Assembly (NCBI RefSeq): GCF_022170785.1
Contig: NZ_CP081870.1
Span: 3,336,001-3,400,000 of the forward strand
Length of the DNA stretch: 64,000 bases
Source of the DNA: Rossellomorea marisflavi
GTDB lineage: Bacteria; Bacillota; Bacilli; Bacillales; Bacillaceae_B
Reading direction: 5' to 3'
The position numbers and the translations under genes are program-made. Below the pieces are notes generated by a model, which saw only the letters and a list, made by a program, of their open reading frames with translations, was not told the DNA's origin and ran no database searches. Shown in pieces: positions 33,737 to 42,915 of the stretch (positions within the stretch are counted from its first letter, which is position 1; the number at the start of each line of letters is the position of its first letter).

Positions 33737-35119
33737 TTACCTTATGTTCTTTTCTTGGACGGAATCTTTTGATGCTTTCACCTTTGAAGCCGATTTAGGC
33801 TTCGGACCTTGGTGGTCGGGACGAGCCTGCTCATATACCGCGGCCCCTACAATTTCAGCCACATCCTGCAGCTTCTCTTTGCTGATATTATCGATTGTAT
33901 CCTCGGGAGTATGGTACCATGGCTCAAACGGACTGTGGATGAAGGCTCCCGCTGGGATTCCCGCTTCAGCAAACGGAACATGATCGCTCCTGCCGCCTTC
34001 ACCGATCGGCGTCGGGAATCCGTTCAATCGCTCGCTCGCAGCCTGGGATAGCTCCGTTACGAGGTTCGGGCTTCCATCGAGTGTGCGGAGGACCAGATCA
34101 CCTGCGTCCCTGCTACCCACCATGTCGAGATTGAAGTACCCGATAATCCGGTCACGTTCTATTTGCGGCAGGGAATCTACATAGTGATAGGACCCCAGCA
34201 GACCCAATTCCTCAGCCCCGAATGTAATGAAGCGTATCTCTGTATCTGTCGGTACATTTTTGAACACCTTTGCGAGTTCCAAGGTAACAGCTGTACCCGA
34301 CGCATCATCGTTCGCGCCAGGAGCCCCTTCTACTGAATCATGATGGGCCCCGATGATAAGCACATCATCCGTTGCTTTTTTCTTATTGACCGGAGCTTTC
34401 GAGGCAATGACATTGTGAGAGGTGCGCTCCGATGTTTCCGCTCCCTCGATTGTCAGCCGGACGGTCTCTCCGATATGTCGGCGCAGCTCTTCTCCTTCGG
34501 CCTTGGAAAGGGTGATGGCCGGTATGTAGCGATCATCCGGTTCTCCCAATGTCCCGCTCAGCGAGCCATCCGTATTGTTGTAGATGATGACCCCTGCGGC
34601 TCCTGCTTCAGACGCATTGACGATCTTCTGTGCAAACGTGATTTCCCCTCGCTGGATAAGAACGATCTTCCCGTCTACATCTACTCCATCAAAGTCTCCT
34701 ACTCTTCCAAGTCCTGCAGAAACGAGCTCGCCTGACACATCACCACTAACCGAGTAAGTGAATGCATCCGGGTTCCACTCGCCTTGCACCCCTGACAGTT
34801 CGATTGCAGTAGGTGCCGTGTACCCTATAAAGGTAAAGGGTTGAAGTGTCACGTCATACCTGTACGATTCAAATTGTCGTTTTACATACCTGATGGCATT
34901 TGCCTCGGATTCTGTCCCGGCTACCCTCGGTATTTGTTGAAGCTGATCGATCGTCTGATAGATTCGCTCCGAATCGATTTTCTTGATCAGATTCCGCTCA
35001 TGCGGATTTTGCAAGAGCTCCTTTCCTGGTTCAGGTGCCCCTGCAATGGCTGGTTGAAGTCCAACAGCGCCAAACGATAGGGTCGTCGCAAGAGCAATGG
35101 ATACGACAGATTTTTTCAA
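33737..35119 (-). CDS. Secreted M28-family aminopeptidase (YwaD-like)
   Basis: A 460-aa secreted zinc aminopeptidase. A signal peptide (KKSVVSIALATTLSFGAVGL, cleavage near AIAGA) is followed by a protease-associated domain around residues 120-225 (GKIVLIQRGEITFAQK) and the M28 domain: GAHHDSV, GANDDASGTAV, FITFGAEELGLLGS, NLDMVGSR and HTPEDT hold the zinc ligands and catalytic Glu. The start is TTG, 7 bases after GAGGAGG; upstream in-frame ATG lacks a ribosome binding site. A lysine-rich C-terminal tail may bind the wall. Confidence 0.9.
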   Translation of the reverse strand: MKKSVVSIALATTLSFGAVGLQPAIAGAPEPGKELLQNPHERNLIKKIDSERIYQTIDQLQQIPRVAGTESEANAIRYVKRQFESYRYDVTLQPFTFIGYTAPTAIELSGVQGEWNPDAFTYSVSGDVSGELVSAGLGRVGDFDGVDVDGKIVLIQRGEITFAQKIVNASEAGAAGVIIYNNTDGSLSGTLGEPDDRYIPAITLSKAEGEELRRHIGETVRLTIEGAETSERTSHNVIASKAPVNKKKATDDVLIIGAHHDSVEGAPGANDDASGTAVTLELAKVFKNVPTDTEIRFITFGAEELGLLGSYHYVDSLPQIERDRIIGYFNLDMVGSRDAGDLVLRTLDGSPNLVTELSQAASERLNGFPTPIGEGGRSDHVPFAEAGIPAGAFIHSPFEPWYHTPEDTIDNISKEKLQDVAEIVGAAVYEQARPDHQGPKPKSASKVKASKDSVQEKNIR

Positions 35120-35208
35120 ACGGTTTCCTCCTCTACTTATTTGATAGAATAGTAACAATATTTTGTCGTTTAATGAAAGAGTAGGAATAACCGGTAAGAA
35201 ACTACCAT

Positions 35209-36006
35209 TTATAGCCCATTGGCATGATCATAGCCGGTGGATTGAACCTGTAAAAGCCACCCTCGAGTGAAATCAAGGAGTTGTCGAAAGGCCCCTGAAG
35301 TTGAGTAAGTATGGGACCCTTTCGGAATGATTGCCTTTTCTACCTCTCCCGAACGCCGATTGGAGAAGTTTGAGTGATAGAGGGAGCAGTAATCGACGGA
35401 GATTTCTTCATCCTGGTCACCGTGGGCAAGCAAGACATTCCCCATATACTCATTTGCCCGCCGTATCGGGTCCCACCCTTGAAGGGTCGTGAGAAACTCT
35501 CGCTTCAGCTCATAGCCCAAATAATCTGCCTTCCCGTCCCGCAAGATGGCTTCTTCCACATCATCTCCGATAATGCGTCCAAGATCATGCCGGGGAGAGC
35601 CGACCGCCGACCAGAGGGCAAGGTGGCGAACTTCTTCTTCGATGGCTGCTTCAAGGGCCACTGCCCCCCCAAGGCTGTGGCCGATCAAGGCAATGCTCTC
35701 CGGGTCCACCCCTTTCATCTGCTTCACAAACCCGATGACCGCCTTCGTCTGTGCAATGAAGCGATCTTTTGTATTCAAGCCGTACTCCCCCAGACTTTCT
35801 CCGCAACCGTCGTAATCGAAACGTACGACGATGTGTGAGCTGAGTTCATGTGCAGCCTTCACGAATAATCGGTCCACGCCTTCTTTTGAACCGACGAAAC
35901 CATGACAGATGATGACGGCCGGATGGACGCCGAGACGTGTAGCAGGATACTGTATGGCTGCAGGAAGGTGGGTACCCTCCCATGGAATGGATGTATACCA
36001 GCTCAT
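35209..36006 (-). CDS. Alpha/beta hydrolase downstream of a SAM riboswitch
   Basis: A 265-aa alpha/beta hydrolase. ICHGFVGSKEGVDRLF is the oxyanion loop, RFDYDGCGES and IGHSLGGAVAL carry the nucleophile elbow (Ser), VLLAHGDQDEEIS the acid and GSHTYS the His. No signal peptide, so cytosolic. Related proteins are annotated as esterases or acyl-peptide hydrolase-like. Ribosome binding site AAAGGAGAGG. The only transcript start visible upstream on this strand leads through an S-box about 170 bp away, which suggests a link to sulfur metabolism; the substrate is unknown. Confidence 0.85.
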   Translation of the reverse strand: MSWYTSIPWEGTHLPAAIQYPATRLGVHPAVIICHGFVGSKEGVDRLFVKAAHELSSHIVVRFDYDGCGESLGEYGLNTKDRFIAQTKAVIGFVKQMKGVDPESIALIGHSLGGAVALEAAIEEEVRHLALWSAVGSPRHDLGRIIGDDVEEAILRDGKADYLGYELKREFLTTLQGWDPIRRANEYMGNVLLAHGDQDEEISVDYCSLYHSNFSNRRSGEVEKAIIPKGSHTYSTSGAFRQLLDFTRGWLLQVQSTGYDHANGL

Positions 36007-36173
36007 CTTACCCTCTCCTTTTATCTTAGTAGATTTTCCTTACGGTTTGTATGTGCCTTCGAACACTGTTTCCCCTATGGCTAGGCCTCTACATGCGCGC
36101 CTTTTAAAGTGTATAAATCTGCGCCTCAGCGTTATGACTAATTAATCCAATCGATTTAATCGGATTTATATAC

Positions 36174-36316
36174 AAAAAAAATCTCCCATAAGGAGATGTA
36201 CATTACTCTCTCCCCTTATCTGCCAGGCTGAAGTTGCCTACTGGAATGAGCACCTTCCATTTGGAGGTTGCTGCGGGATCGTTGGACCAGATTCCTTCCC
36301 CGACTCTTTATAAGGT
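36174..36316 (-). promoter_or_regulatory. Divergent SAM-I (S-box) riboswitch
   Basis: Read on the minus strand: CCTTAT-AAAGAG, GGGGAAGGA, CTGGTCC, GCAGCAACC, AAGGTGCTCATTCC and GATAAGGGGAGAG, in S-box order with P1 CCTTAT/ATAAGG. The P2 loop reads AACGAT instead of the usual GATGAA, so the pseudoknot partner is altered. A terminator CATCTCC-TTAT-GGGAGAT plus eight T follows at 36174-36197. The family call is good; the ability to bind SAM is uncertain. Confidence 0.8.
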
Positions 36317-36326
36317 AGTATAGATT

Positions 36327-36355
36327 AAATTATCTTACAATTCACTCTTTGTCAA
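36327..36355 (-). promoter_or_regulatory. Promoter of the divergent SAM riboswitch
   Basis: TTGACA, 17-bp spacer, TAATTT on the minus strand. Confidence 0.7.
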
Positions 36356-36400
36356 CCATAAATCCTACAGTGAAACTATGAATTAAAACTAAATCCCCAC

Positions 36401-36429
36401 TTGACAGGTTGGTTTTGACGCTGTAAGAT
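36401..36429 (+). promoter_or_regulatory. Promoter of a candidate small RNA
   Basis: TTGACA, 17-bp spacer, TAAGAT on the plus strand, back to back with the riboswitch promoter and not followed by any plausible plus-strand ORF. Confidence 0.6.
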
Positions 36430-36435
36430 TGGCTC

Positions 36436-36502
36436 AACATCTTTACCCCCAATGATCCATATCGACCGAAGGCATATCAACTGCCTCCGGTCCTTTTTTT
36501 CG
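36436..36502 (+). ncRNA. Candidate small RNA of about 65 nt
   Basis: From the predicted start to the T run of an intrinsic terminator (36464-36500: GACCG-A-AGGCA/TGCCT-C-CGGTC, seven T). There is no ribosome binding site or meaningful ORF. The terminator has its T run only on the plus strand, so it does not serve the convergent lipoprotein gene. Prediction from promoter and terminator only. Confidence 0.45.
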
Positions 36503-36507
36503 AGAAG

Positions 36508-37062
36508 TCAGTCTTCCATCTCATATCGTCCGTCTTCATAGATCCTGAATGCCCCGACTTCCCCTGTTCCTCCTTCATCTTTGAGGGTTTGTGATATGAG
36601 ATGGAGGGTATAATAGGTCCCTTTTTCATCGGTTTGGGGCTTGCCATCACCCTCATCAATCAGGATATCTCCATCAGATGCCACGTTCAGCTCATCCTTT
36701 AAGAACTCAATGGCTGTTTCCACATCCGTAATGCCTGCAGTGGACCCGGATTCCCCGACTGGTCGTTGCGGTCCAGGAGCATTCCGTGCCGATGATTCGC
36801 CATCCTCTGCAGGCTCCTCCGCTTCCTGACTGTCCTGATCATCCCCGGAAGAGTCCGATGCTTCTTGATCCTCTTCACCGAGTGATACTTGGTCGGATGT
36901 TTCATCAGGCTGTTCCGGGGCATCTTCTCTTCCCGCTTCCTCTGCATCAATTGTTTCTGTTGCATCCGTTTCCACCGGCGCTGTATTTCTTGGGGATTGT
37001 CCGCATGCACCCATCAACAACATGATGGGAATCAACGCGATTAACCGTTTCCAGCCGTTCAT
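36508..37062 (-). CDS. Small lipoprotein with acidic linker
   Basis: A 184-aa lipoprotein: signal peptide with lipobox LMGAC (Cys20), a long acidic low-complexity linker (residues 25-105, rich in Glu, Asp, Ser, Gln), then a compact C-terminal domain with DVETAIEFLKDELNVASDGDILIDEG and YYTLHLISQTLK, ending GAFRIYEDGRYEMED. The C-terminal domain recalls small Bacillus lipoproteins of unknown role. The ATG after AAGGGGAGA was preferred over an upstream one. I do not recognise a function. Confidence 0.75.
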   Translation of the reverse strand: MNGWKRLIALIPIMLLMGACGQSPRNTAPVETDATETIDAEEAGREDAPEQPDETSDQVSLGEEDQEASDSSGDDQDSQEAEEPAEDGESSARNAPGPQRPVGESGSTAGITDVETAIEFLKDELNVASDGDILIDEGDGKPQTDEKGTYYTLHLISQTLKDEGGTGEVGAFRIYEDGRYEMED

Positions 37063-37246
37063 TGCTGTCTCCCCTTCCTCATTCTTCCTCATACCACCAT
37101 TATTTCAGAAACAGGGTGGCCGGACAACTCTCAACCACAGGGGGCCTTCATTCATCATCTGTGCAGACAGACCGAGTATAATCATTGGCTCAACGAGCAT
37201 CCTATGCCTTACAATCTGCTTATAACCTAATCGAGGAGGAAGTACC

Positions 37247-38008
37247 ATGAAATATACCGTCATTACAGGAGCAAGCTCCGGGATTGGCTATGAGGCCGCT
37301 CTGGCATTTGCAGCACGGGGGAAGAATCTGATTCTTGCTGCCAGAAGGAAAGAGAACCTTGAGGAGTTGAAGGACCGCATCCTGAAGGCCCATCCTGACC
37401 TGGATATCAAACTTTTCTCCACCGACCTGTCCGTTACCTCCAACGCTCATTCCTTCTATGAAGAGATCAAGTCATTTGAGCTGGAGACGTTTGTGAATAA
37501 TGCCGGTTTCGGTAATTTCGATCCCGTCGGCGAACAAAATCTGGACAAGATCGAACAGATGATGAGACTCAATATCGAAGCCCTCACGATCCTCTCCACC
37601 CTATACGTGCGCGACTTCTCACAGGTCGAAGGAACGCAGCTCATCAATATTTCCTCAGGCGGCGGCTACACGATCGTTGCCGATGCGGTCACCTACTGTG
37701 CGACCAAATTCTATGTGAGTGCCTTCACGGAAGGACTTGCGAGAGAGCTTTCCGAATCCGGTGCGAAGATGACAGCGAAGGTTCTTGCCCCTGCCGCTAC
37801 GGAAACGGAATTCGCCCAACGATCCATTGATTCCGATCAGTTTGACTATGAAAAAGCACTGCCCAAATACCATACTGCGAAGGAAATGGCACAATTCCTC
37901 CTTGATCTGTATGATGGGGATCATGTTGTTGGGATCGTGAATGGTAAAACCTATGAATTCCTCCTTCGTGATCCGATCTATCCATACGTATCAAGAACAA
38001 GAAACTAA
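37247..38008 (+). CDS. Short-chain dehydrogenase/reductase
   Basis: A 253-aa SDR oxidoreductase. TGASSGIG is the cofactor loop with AARRKENLEEL suggesting NADP(H); NNAGFG, the catalytic Ser in NISSGGGY and the YCATK motif follow. Atypical SDRs of this type are close to YqjQ-like or DltE-like proteins. The start follows GAGGAGG. It stands alone with its own terminator. Substrate unknown. Confidence 0.88.
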   Translation: MKYTVITGASSGIGYEAALAFAARGKNLILAARRKENLEELKDRILKAHPDLDIKLFSTDLSVTSNAHSFYEEIKSFELETFVNNAGFGNFDPVGEQNLDKIEQMMRLNIEALTILSTLYVRDFSQVEGTQLINISSGGGYTIVADAVTYCATKFYVSAFTEGLARELSESGAKMTAKVLAPAATETEFAQRSIDSDQFDYEKALPKYHTAKEMAQFLLDLYDGDHVVGIVNGKTYEFLLRDPIYPYVSRTRN

Positions 38009-38019
38009 CATCAATATAG

Positions 38020-38054
38020 AAAGGGTGTCCCGAAACGTCGGGACACCCTTTTGT
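38020..38054. terminator. Bidirectional terminator
   Basis: AAAGGGTGTCCCG/CGGGACACCCTTT, 13-bp perfect stem with a 5-base loop, between the SDR and the convergent ABC ATPase gene. Confidence 0.9.
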
Positions 38055-38058
38055 TAAT

Positions 38059-39792
38059 TTATGCGCCTGCTTCCACCGGTACTGCCACCCAGTGGCCACT
38101 CGACACTTCGACAAGCTCCGATGATTGCAACCCGTAGCGATCTGCATCCGTTTGTTCCTCCAGAAGGACGCGCTCCTTCTTCTTCTCGATCGTTGGATCA
38201 GGAATCGGGATGGCAGATAGCAGGGACTTAGTATATGGATGTTGAGGGTTGGTATAGAGTTCCTCGCTTTCGGCAAGCTCGACGATCTTCCCGGCATACA
38301 TCACGGCCACCCGGTCACTGATATGCTTCACCATGGATAAATCATGAGCTATGAAGAGGTATGTGAGCCCCAGTCGCTTCTGAAGATCCTGAAGAAGCTC
38401 CACGATCTGTGCCTGAATCGATACATCAAGGGCCGACAAAGGCTCATCGCACACGATGAACTTCGGTTCCACCGCCAGGGCACGCGCGATTCCGATCCGC
38501 TGTCGCTGTCCACCGGAGAACTCATGGGGATAGCGCTTCGCATGGGAAGCCTGAAGCCCCACCATTTCAAGCAGTTCCTCCACACGCCGCTTCCGGTCCT
38601 GCTTCGTTTTGCACAGCCCGTGGATATCAAGGGCCTGACCGATGATATCCATTACTTTGAAACGGGGATTGAGTGACGCATAGGGGTCCTGGAAGATCAT
38701 CTGCATATGGCGCCTCATCGCTTTCATTTCACGCTTCGTCATGCCGTTGACCGACATTCCTTCATAGGTGACGATGCCTCCTGTCGGTTCATTCAACCGC
38801 AAGATCGCCCGACCCGTCGTCGACTTACCTGAACCAGATTCTCCCACAAGCCCCAATGTTTCGCCTTCACGGATAAAGAAGGAGATATCATCCACCGCCT
38901 TCAAGGTATGGCCTTTTCCAAGGTCGAAATGCTGACGCAGGGACGATACATCAAGGAGTGGCGGCTTGTCTGGTGAACAATCCTTTTTAGATTTTTTCGG
39001 TTCATCGAGACGCGGGAGGGCGTTCAGGAGCTTCTTTGTATACGGATGCCTTGGTGAGGCGAAGATTTCTTCTGTTGTCCCCCGTTCCACGATTTCTCCT
39101 TCTTTCATGACCACGACCGCGTCACACATACCGGCCACCACCCCAAGGTCATGGGTGATGAGGATGATAGACGTTCCGAACCTCTCCTGCATATGTTTCA
39201 TGACATTCAGGATCTGCTTCTGGATGGTGACATCGAGGGCCGTCGTCGGCTCGTCGGCAATCAGGAGGGTCGGTCTGCAGGCAAGGGCGATGGCGATCAT
39301 CACGCGCTGGCGCATCCCCCCGGAGAACTCATGGGGATATTGACTATACCGCTCCTCGCTGTTGCGGATACCCACTTGTTTCAGGATATCGATGGCTTCC
39401 TTCTTCGCCTGTTCCCGTGTCAGGTCCTGATGTTTCACGAGGCTCTCGGCAATCTGGTTCCCGATCCGGATCGTCGGATTGAGGGATGTCATAGGGTCCT
39501 GAAAGATCATGCCGATGTCACAACCGCGTATGGACTCCATCTCCTTCTCGGTCTTCTCCGCGAGATTCTCGCCGAGGAACGTGATCTCCCCTTCCTTCAT
39601 ATACGAGGGTGGCGATGGTAGCAGCCTCATGATCGATCGTGCCGTCACGCTTTTCCCGCTACCCGATTCCCCTACGATGCCCAGGGTCTCGCCTTTTTTC
39701 ACTTCAAAACTTACACCGCGCACTGCATCGAATTCCTCTTCCTTTGATTGGAATGAGATATGCAAATTGTCTACTTTAAGAATTGATTCCAC
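38059..39792 (-). CDS. Peptide/nickel-type ABC transporter ATPase, two fused nucleotide-binding domains
   Basis: A 577-aa protein that joins two DppD/DppF-like ATPases in one chain. Domain 1: Walker [11 protein letters not shown]-loop [10 protein letters not shown], signature FSGGMRQRV, Walker [13 protein letters not shown]. Domain 2: [50 protein letters not shown]. Each domain carries the HPYTK oligopeptide-transporter tail. Start: a GTG 5 bases after AGGTGG was preferred to a GTG 9 bases upstream. Divergent from the permease and binding-protein genes with which it presumably forms one transporter. Confidence 0.9.
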   Translation of the reverse strand: MESILKVDNLHISFQSKEEEFDAVRGVSFEVKKGETLGIVGESGSGKSVTARSIMRLLPSPPSYMKEGEITFLGENLAEKTEKEMESIRGCDIGMIFQDPMTSLNPTIRIGNQIAESLVKHQDLTREQAKKEAIDILKQVGIRNSEERYSQYPHEFSGGMRQRVMIAIALACRPTLLIADEPTTALDVTIQKQILNVMKHMQERFGTSIILITHDLGVVAGMCDAVVVMKEGEIVERGTTEEIFASPRHPYTKKLLNALPRLDEPKKSKKDCSPDKPPLLDVSSLRQHFDLGKGHTLKAVDDISFFIREGETLGLVGESGSGKSTTGRAILRLNEPTGGIVTYEGMSVNGMTKREMKAMRRHMQMIFQDPYASLNPRFKVMDIIGQALDIHGLCKTKQDRKRRVEELLEMVGLQASHAKRYPHEFSGGQRQRIGIARALAVEPKFIVCDEPLSALDVSIQAQIVELLQDLQKRLGLTYLFIAHDLSMVKHISDRVAVMYAGKIVELAESEELYTNPQHPYTKSLLSAIPIPDPTIEKKKERVLLEEQTDADRYGLQSSELVEVSSGHWVAVPVEAGA

Positions 39793-39820
39793 TTTTTCCA
39801 CCTGCCAGGACGATTTGTTA

Positions 39821-39835
39821 AATTTTCTAAAGTTT
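39821..39835. promoter_or_regulatory. Possible CodY box
   Basis: AATTTTCTAAAGTTT differs in three positions from the CodY consensus AATTTTCWGAAAATT. It sits between the divergent ATPase and permease genes, and CodY is known to control peptide transporters, but a three-mismatch hit in AT-rich DNA is weak. Confidence 0.3.
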
Positions 39836-39926
39836 ACATTGATTTTTCAAGAATGTGTATTTAAAATATACTAAACAGATCGGAATTATGCAATTTGTAT
39901 TTTAGCAAAGGAGGGCAACGCTTCAC

Positions 39927-41369
39927 ATGGAAACGGCGAAAGCTACTGGCACCTATGCACAAACCCCGATGTTCCAAGATACCTATCAAAAGATGCAGCG
40001 ACGGAATCTTTATCACATCTTCATTCTGATTCTCGGATTACCGGTCCATCTCGCCGTCTTTTTCATCTATCTTCACAGGAAGAGGAACGACCCTTATCAG
40101 AAACTCCTTCACGAAATGAAACAGGGACTGATCGAAGAAGGAGTGAAAGCCACTTACGTAACACGCGCCGAAGAAGAACTTCAAAAAAAGAACATCTTCT
40201 TCAATCAACAGGCATCATCCTCAGCCATCAAGGCAAAAGCCGAACGACTCGCTCAGGAAAGATTGGATGAAACGGCTGAAGAGAGGACGGTCAAACAGCT
40301 CACCCTGCAGGACGAACGGAAGATCACGTATAAAGAAACCTTCGGGTCCCTACTCCTGAACCCGACGTTCCTGATTCTATCTGCTCTACCCGGTCTCCCT
40401 ATGTATCTACTACTGCTCTTATACAGCAATCATTTTGTAAAATACATATTCGAACGCCTCGTCATGAGCTTATTCGTCATCATAGGAGTCGCATTCCTTG
40501 TCTTCACCATCCTGTACCTATCCCCGTTCAATCCGGCAGCGAACATACTCGGGGAGACAGCGACAAAGGATCAGATCGCTGCATTCAATGTCATTCACGG
40601 TTTGGATCAGCCTTATCTTGTGCAGCTGTGGAACACGATCAAAGGAATTGCCACCTTTGACCTCGGCTCTTCCTTTACAGGAAATGAAGAAGTCGCATCG
40701 AGCATCGGAAGGAAGTTTCCCATCACCCTGACACTGGCCATCATTTCACTGGTCATGGCAATTGTGATCGCCATTCCGATCGGCATCGTTTCTGCAACGA
40801 AGCCAAGGTCATTCTTTGACTATACGTTTATGTTCGTGGCGTTGATCGGTCTGTCCATCCCGAACTTCTGGCAGGGGCTGATCTTCATCCTGAACTTCTC
40901 AATCAAATGGAAGTGGTTCCCGGCAACCTACACCCCGGGCAACTGGCTGTCGATCGTGATGCCGGCCGTCGTCCTCGGGACCGCTTTGACTGCATCGATT
41001 GCCCGAATGATGAGGTCATCCACCCTGGAAGTGATCAATGAGGACTATATCCTGACGGCCAAGGCCAAAGGATTGAACAAGCGGCAGGTGCTCTGGAAGC
41101 ACGCAGTGAGTAACGCCATGATCCCCGTCATCACGGTCATCGGTCTCCTTTTCGGCGGAATGCTCGGAGGTGCCGCCGTGACGGAGAAAGTATTCAACAT
41201 CAGCGGGATCGGAAGCTACATCGTCGATAAGCAGTTCATCCCCGATATTCCCGCCATCATGGGAGGGGTCGTCTACATTGCCATCACGATCTCCCTCGTC
41301 AATCTATTGATCGATATCCTGTATGCGTTCTTCGATCCGAGGATCCGCTCCAAGATGAAACAATATTAA
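39927..41369 (+). CDS. ABC transporter permease (DppB-like) with extra N-terminal region
   Basis: A 480-aa permease; usual DppB/OppB proteins have about 310-340. The canonical part starts near residue 172 ([32 protein letters not shown]) and ends with the EAA-type loop ([38 protein letters not shown]). Before it lie about 170 extra residues: a hydrophobic helix ([18 protein letters not shown]), a charged, Glu/Lys-rich soluble segment of about 95 residues and a second helix ([18 protein letters not shown]). The extension topology suggests a cytosolic domain between two additional helices. First of three co-directional genes; ribosome binding site AAAGGAGGG. Confidence 0.88.
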   Translation: METAKATGTYAQTPMFQDTYQKMQRRNLYHIFILILGLPVHLAVFFIYLHRKRNDPYQKLLHEMKQGLIEEGVKATYVTRAEEELQKKNIFFNQQASSSAIKAKAERLAQERLDETAEERTVKQLTLQDERKITYKETFGSLLLNPTFLILSALPGLPMYLLLLLYSNHFVKYIFERLVMSLFVIIGVAFLVFTILYLSPFNPAANILGETATKDQIAAFNVIHGLDQPYLVQLWNTIKGIATFDLGSSFTGNEEVASSIGRKFPITLTLAIISLVMAIVIAIPIGIVSATKPRSFFDYTFMFVALIGLSIPNFWQGLIFILNFSIKWKWFPATYTPGNWLSIVMPAVVLGTALTASIARMMRSSTLEVINEDYILTAKAKGLNKRQVLWKHAVSNAMIPVITVIGLLFGGMLGGAAVTEKVFNISGIGSYIVDKQFIPDIPAIMGGVVYIAITISLVNLLIDILYAFFDPRIRSKMKQY

Positions 41370-41382
41370 AGCAGGTGCATGT

Positions 41383-42888
41383 ATGACAACCAACGTGGAA
41401 GTACCGCATTACAAAAAGAAATTCGCACTGAAAATATCATCTGAATATACACAGTCCACCTTCACATGGGTGCTGTCCCTGGCCATCACGCTCATCTTCC
41501 TATTCAACAGTTTCGACCTGTCGGAAGGGTCCATGAAGCCGGTTGCATTTACGTTCTTCGCGGCCTATGCATTCTTCACCATCGTACAGCTGGTGATCAC
41601 GCGGCTGATCAAACGGGACCTGAACAGGGACGGGGTCATCCGGAAAAGCACGAGGCGCCTTGGCTATCTCCAGCTTCTCAGCCTGTTGACGGCCAATGTC
41701 TTCACCGTCAGTGCCGCCTTCCTACTGATCAAAGAAAAGAAATCGCCCGAATACACATTCTCGGTTTATATGATTCTGACGCAGATCTTCGTCATTGCCG
41801 TATCCGCTCTTAATCTATTCAAGCCGTACGTATCGGATACGTTCCTACTGGGGATGTTCCTGCTCCTCGCCATCACGATGTTCCACCTCGCCGTCCTATG
41901 GATGGTGATCACGTTCGGTGAACGCCTGCCGAAATGGACCGGCATTGTGGCGGTTCTATTGATGCTCACGGGATTGACGGGCAATCTTTTCGCCATCTTC
42001 CTCGGGTGGAACCTCCTCATGAAGTCACGGGGAGAACATCATCCCGTCACCGGCACATGGTACCGGGTGTGGGATAAGGTGACCGGCAATATGACATCCA
42101 TGCTCGGATTGTTCTTCATTGTCTTCCTGTTCTCGATTTCCGTTTGCAGCTACCTGACGTTCGATTATGCCCTCGCCGTAGAGAATAATTACTCGGCGAT
42201 CCTGCAGACGCCGAACCTTGCCTACCCCCTCGGGACCGATGATTATGGGCGAGACCTATTCTCCCGGATCATCTTCGGGGCACGGATCTCCCTCATCGTC
42301 GGGTTCCTCTCAACGTTGATCCCGTTCATCATCGGCGGCATCCTCGGGGCGATTTCGGGCTATTACGGTCAGCGGACCGACAATATCATCATGAGGCTAC
42401 TGGATGTGCTATACGCAATTCCGGGAATCCTCCTCGCCATCGTCATCATCGCAGCATTCGGGTCCAACACGACGACCCTTGTCCTCGCACTGAGTGTCGG
42501 GTCGATCCCGACCTATGCCAGGACAATGAGAGCCAATGTGCTCATGGTATCAAACTATGAATATGTCGATTCCGCCCGCGCACTGGGCACAGGGAATTTC
42601 GAAATCATCTTCCGGCATGTGGTGCCGAACTCAATGGCACCGATGATCGTCAAATCGACCCTCACCATCGGGGGGGCAGTGATCGCCACCAGCAGTCTGA
42701 GCTATCTCGGACTCGGTATCGAGCCTCATATACCCGAGTGGGGAAACATCCTGAAAATCGGCAGCACGTATCTTGAAACACATTCCTATCTCGCCATCTA
42801 CCCGGGTCTTGCCATCATCCTCCTAGTCCTCTCCTTCAATTTCCTTGGAGACGGCCTGCGGGATGCCCTTGATCCGAAGTTAGACTAA
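41383..42888 (+). CDS. ABC transporter permease (DppC-like) with extra N-terminal membrane domain
   Basis: A 501-aa permease, about 200 residues longer than usual DppC/OppC. The canonical part begins near residue 240 ([21 protein letters not shown]) and contains [22 protein letters not shown] and the EAA loop [24 protein letters not shown]. The first 220 residues form roughly six additional hydrophobic segments with short charged loops, without similarity that I recognise. It starts 13 bp after the first permease. Both permeases being extended points to a distinct transporter subtype. Confidence 0.88.
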   Translation: MTTNVEVPHYKKKFALKISSEYTQSTFTWVLSLAITLIFLFNSFDLSEGSMKPVAFTFFAAYAFFTIVQLVITRLIKRDLNRDGVIRKSTRRLGYLQLLSLLTANVFTVSAAFLLIKEKKSPEYTFSVYMILTQIFVIAVSALNLFKPYVSDTFLLGMFLLLAITMFHLAVLWMVITFGERLPKWTGIVAVLLMLTGLTGNLFAIFLGWNLLMKSRGEHHPVTGTWYRVWDKVTGNMTSMLGLFFIVFLFSISVCSYLTFDYALAVENNYSAILQTPNLAYPLGTDDYGRDLFSRIIFGARISLIVGFLSTLIPFIIGGILGAISGYYGQRTDNIIMRLLDVLYAIPGILLAIVIIAAFGSNTTTLVLALSVGSIPTYARTMRANVLMVSNYEYVDSARALGTGNFEIIFRHVVPNSMAPMIVKSTLTIGGAVIATSSLSYLGLGIEPHIPEWGNILKIGSTYLETHSYLAIYPGLAIILLVLSFNFLGDGLRDALDPKLD

Positions 42889-42915
42889 AACCAACACCTT
42901 AGGAGGTCATTCATT

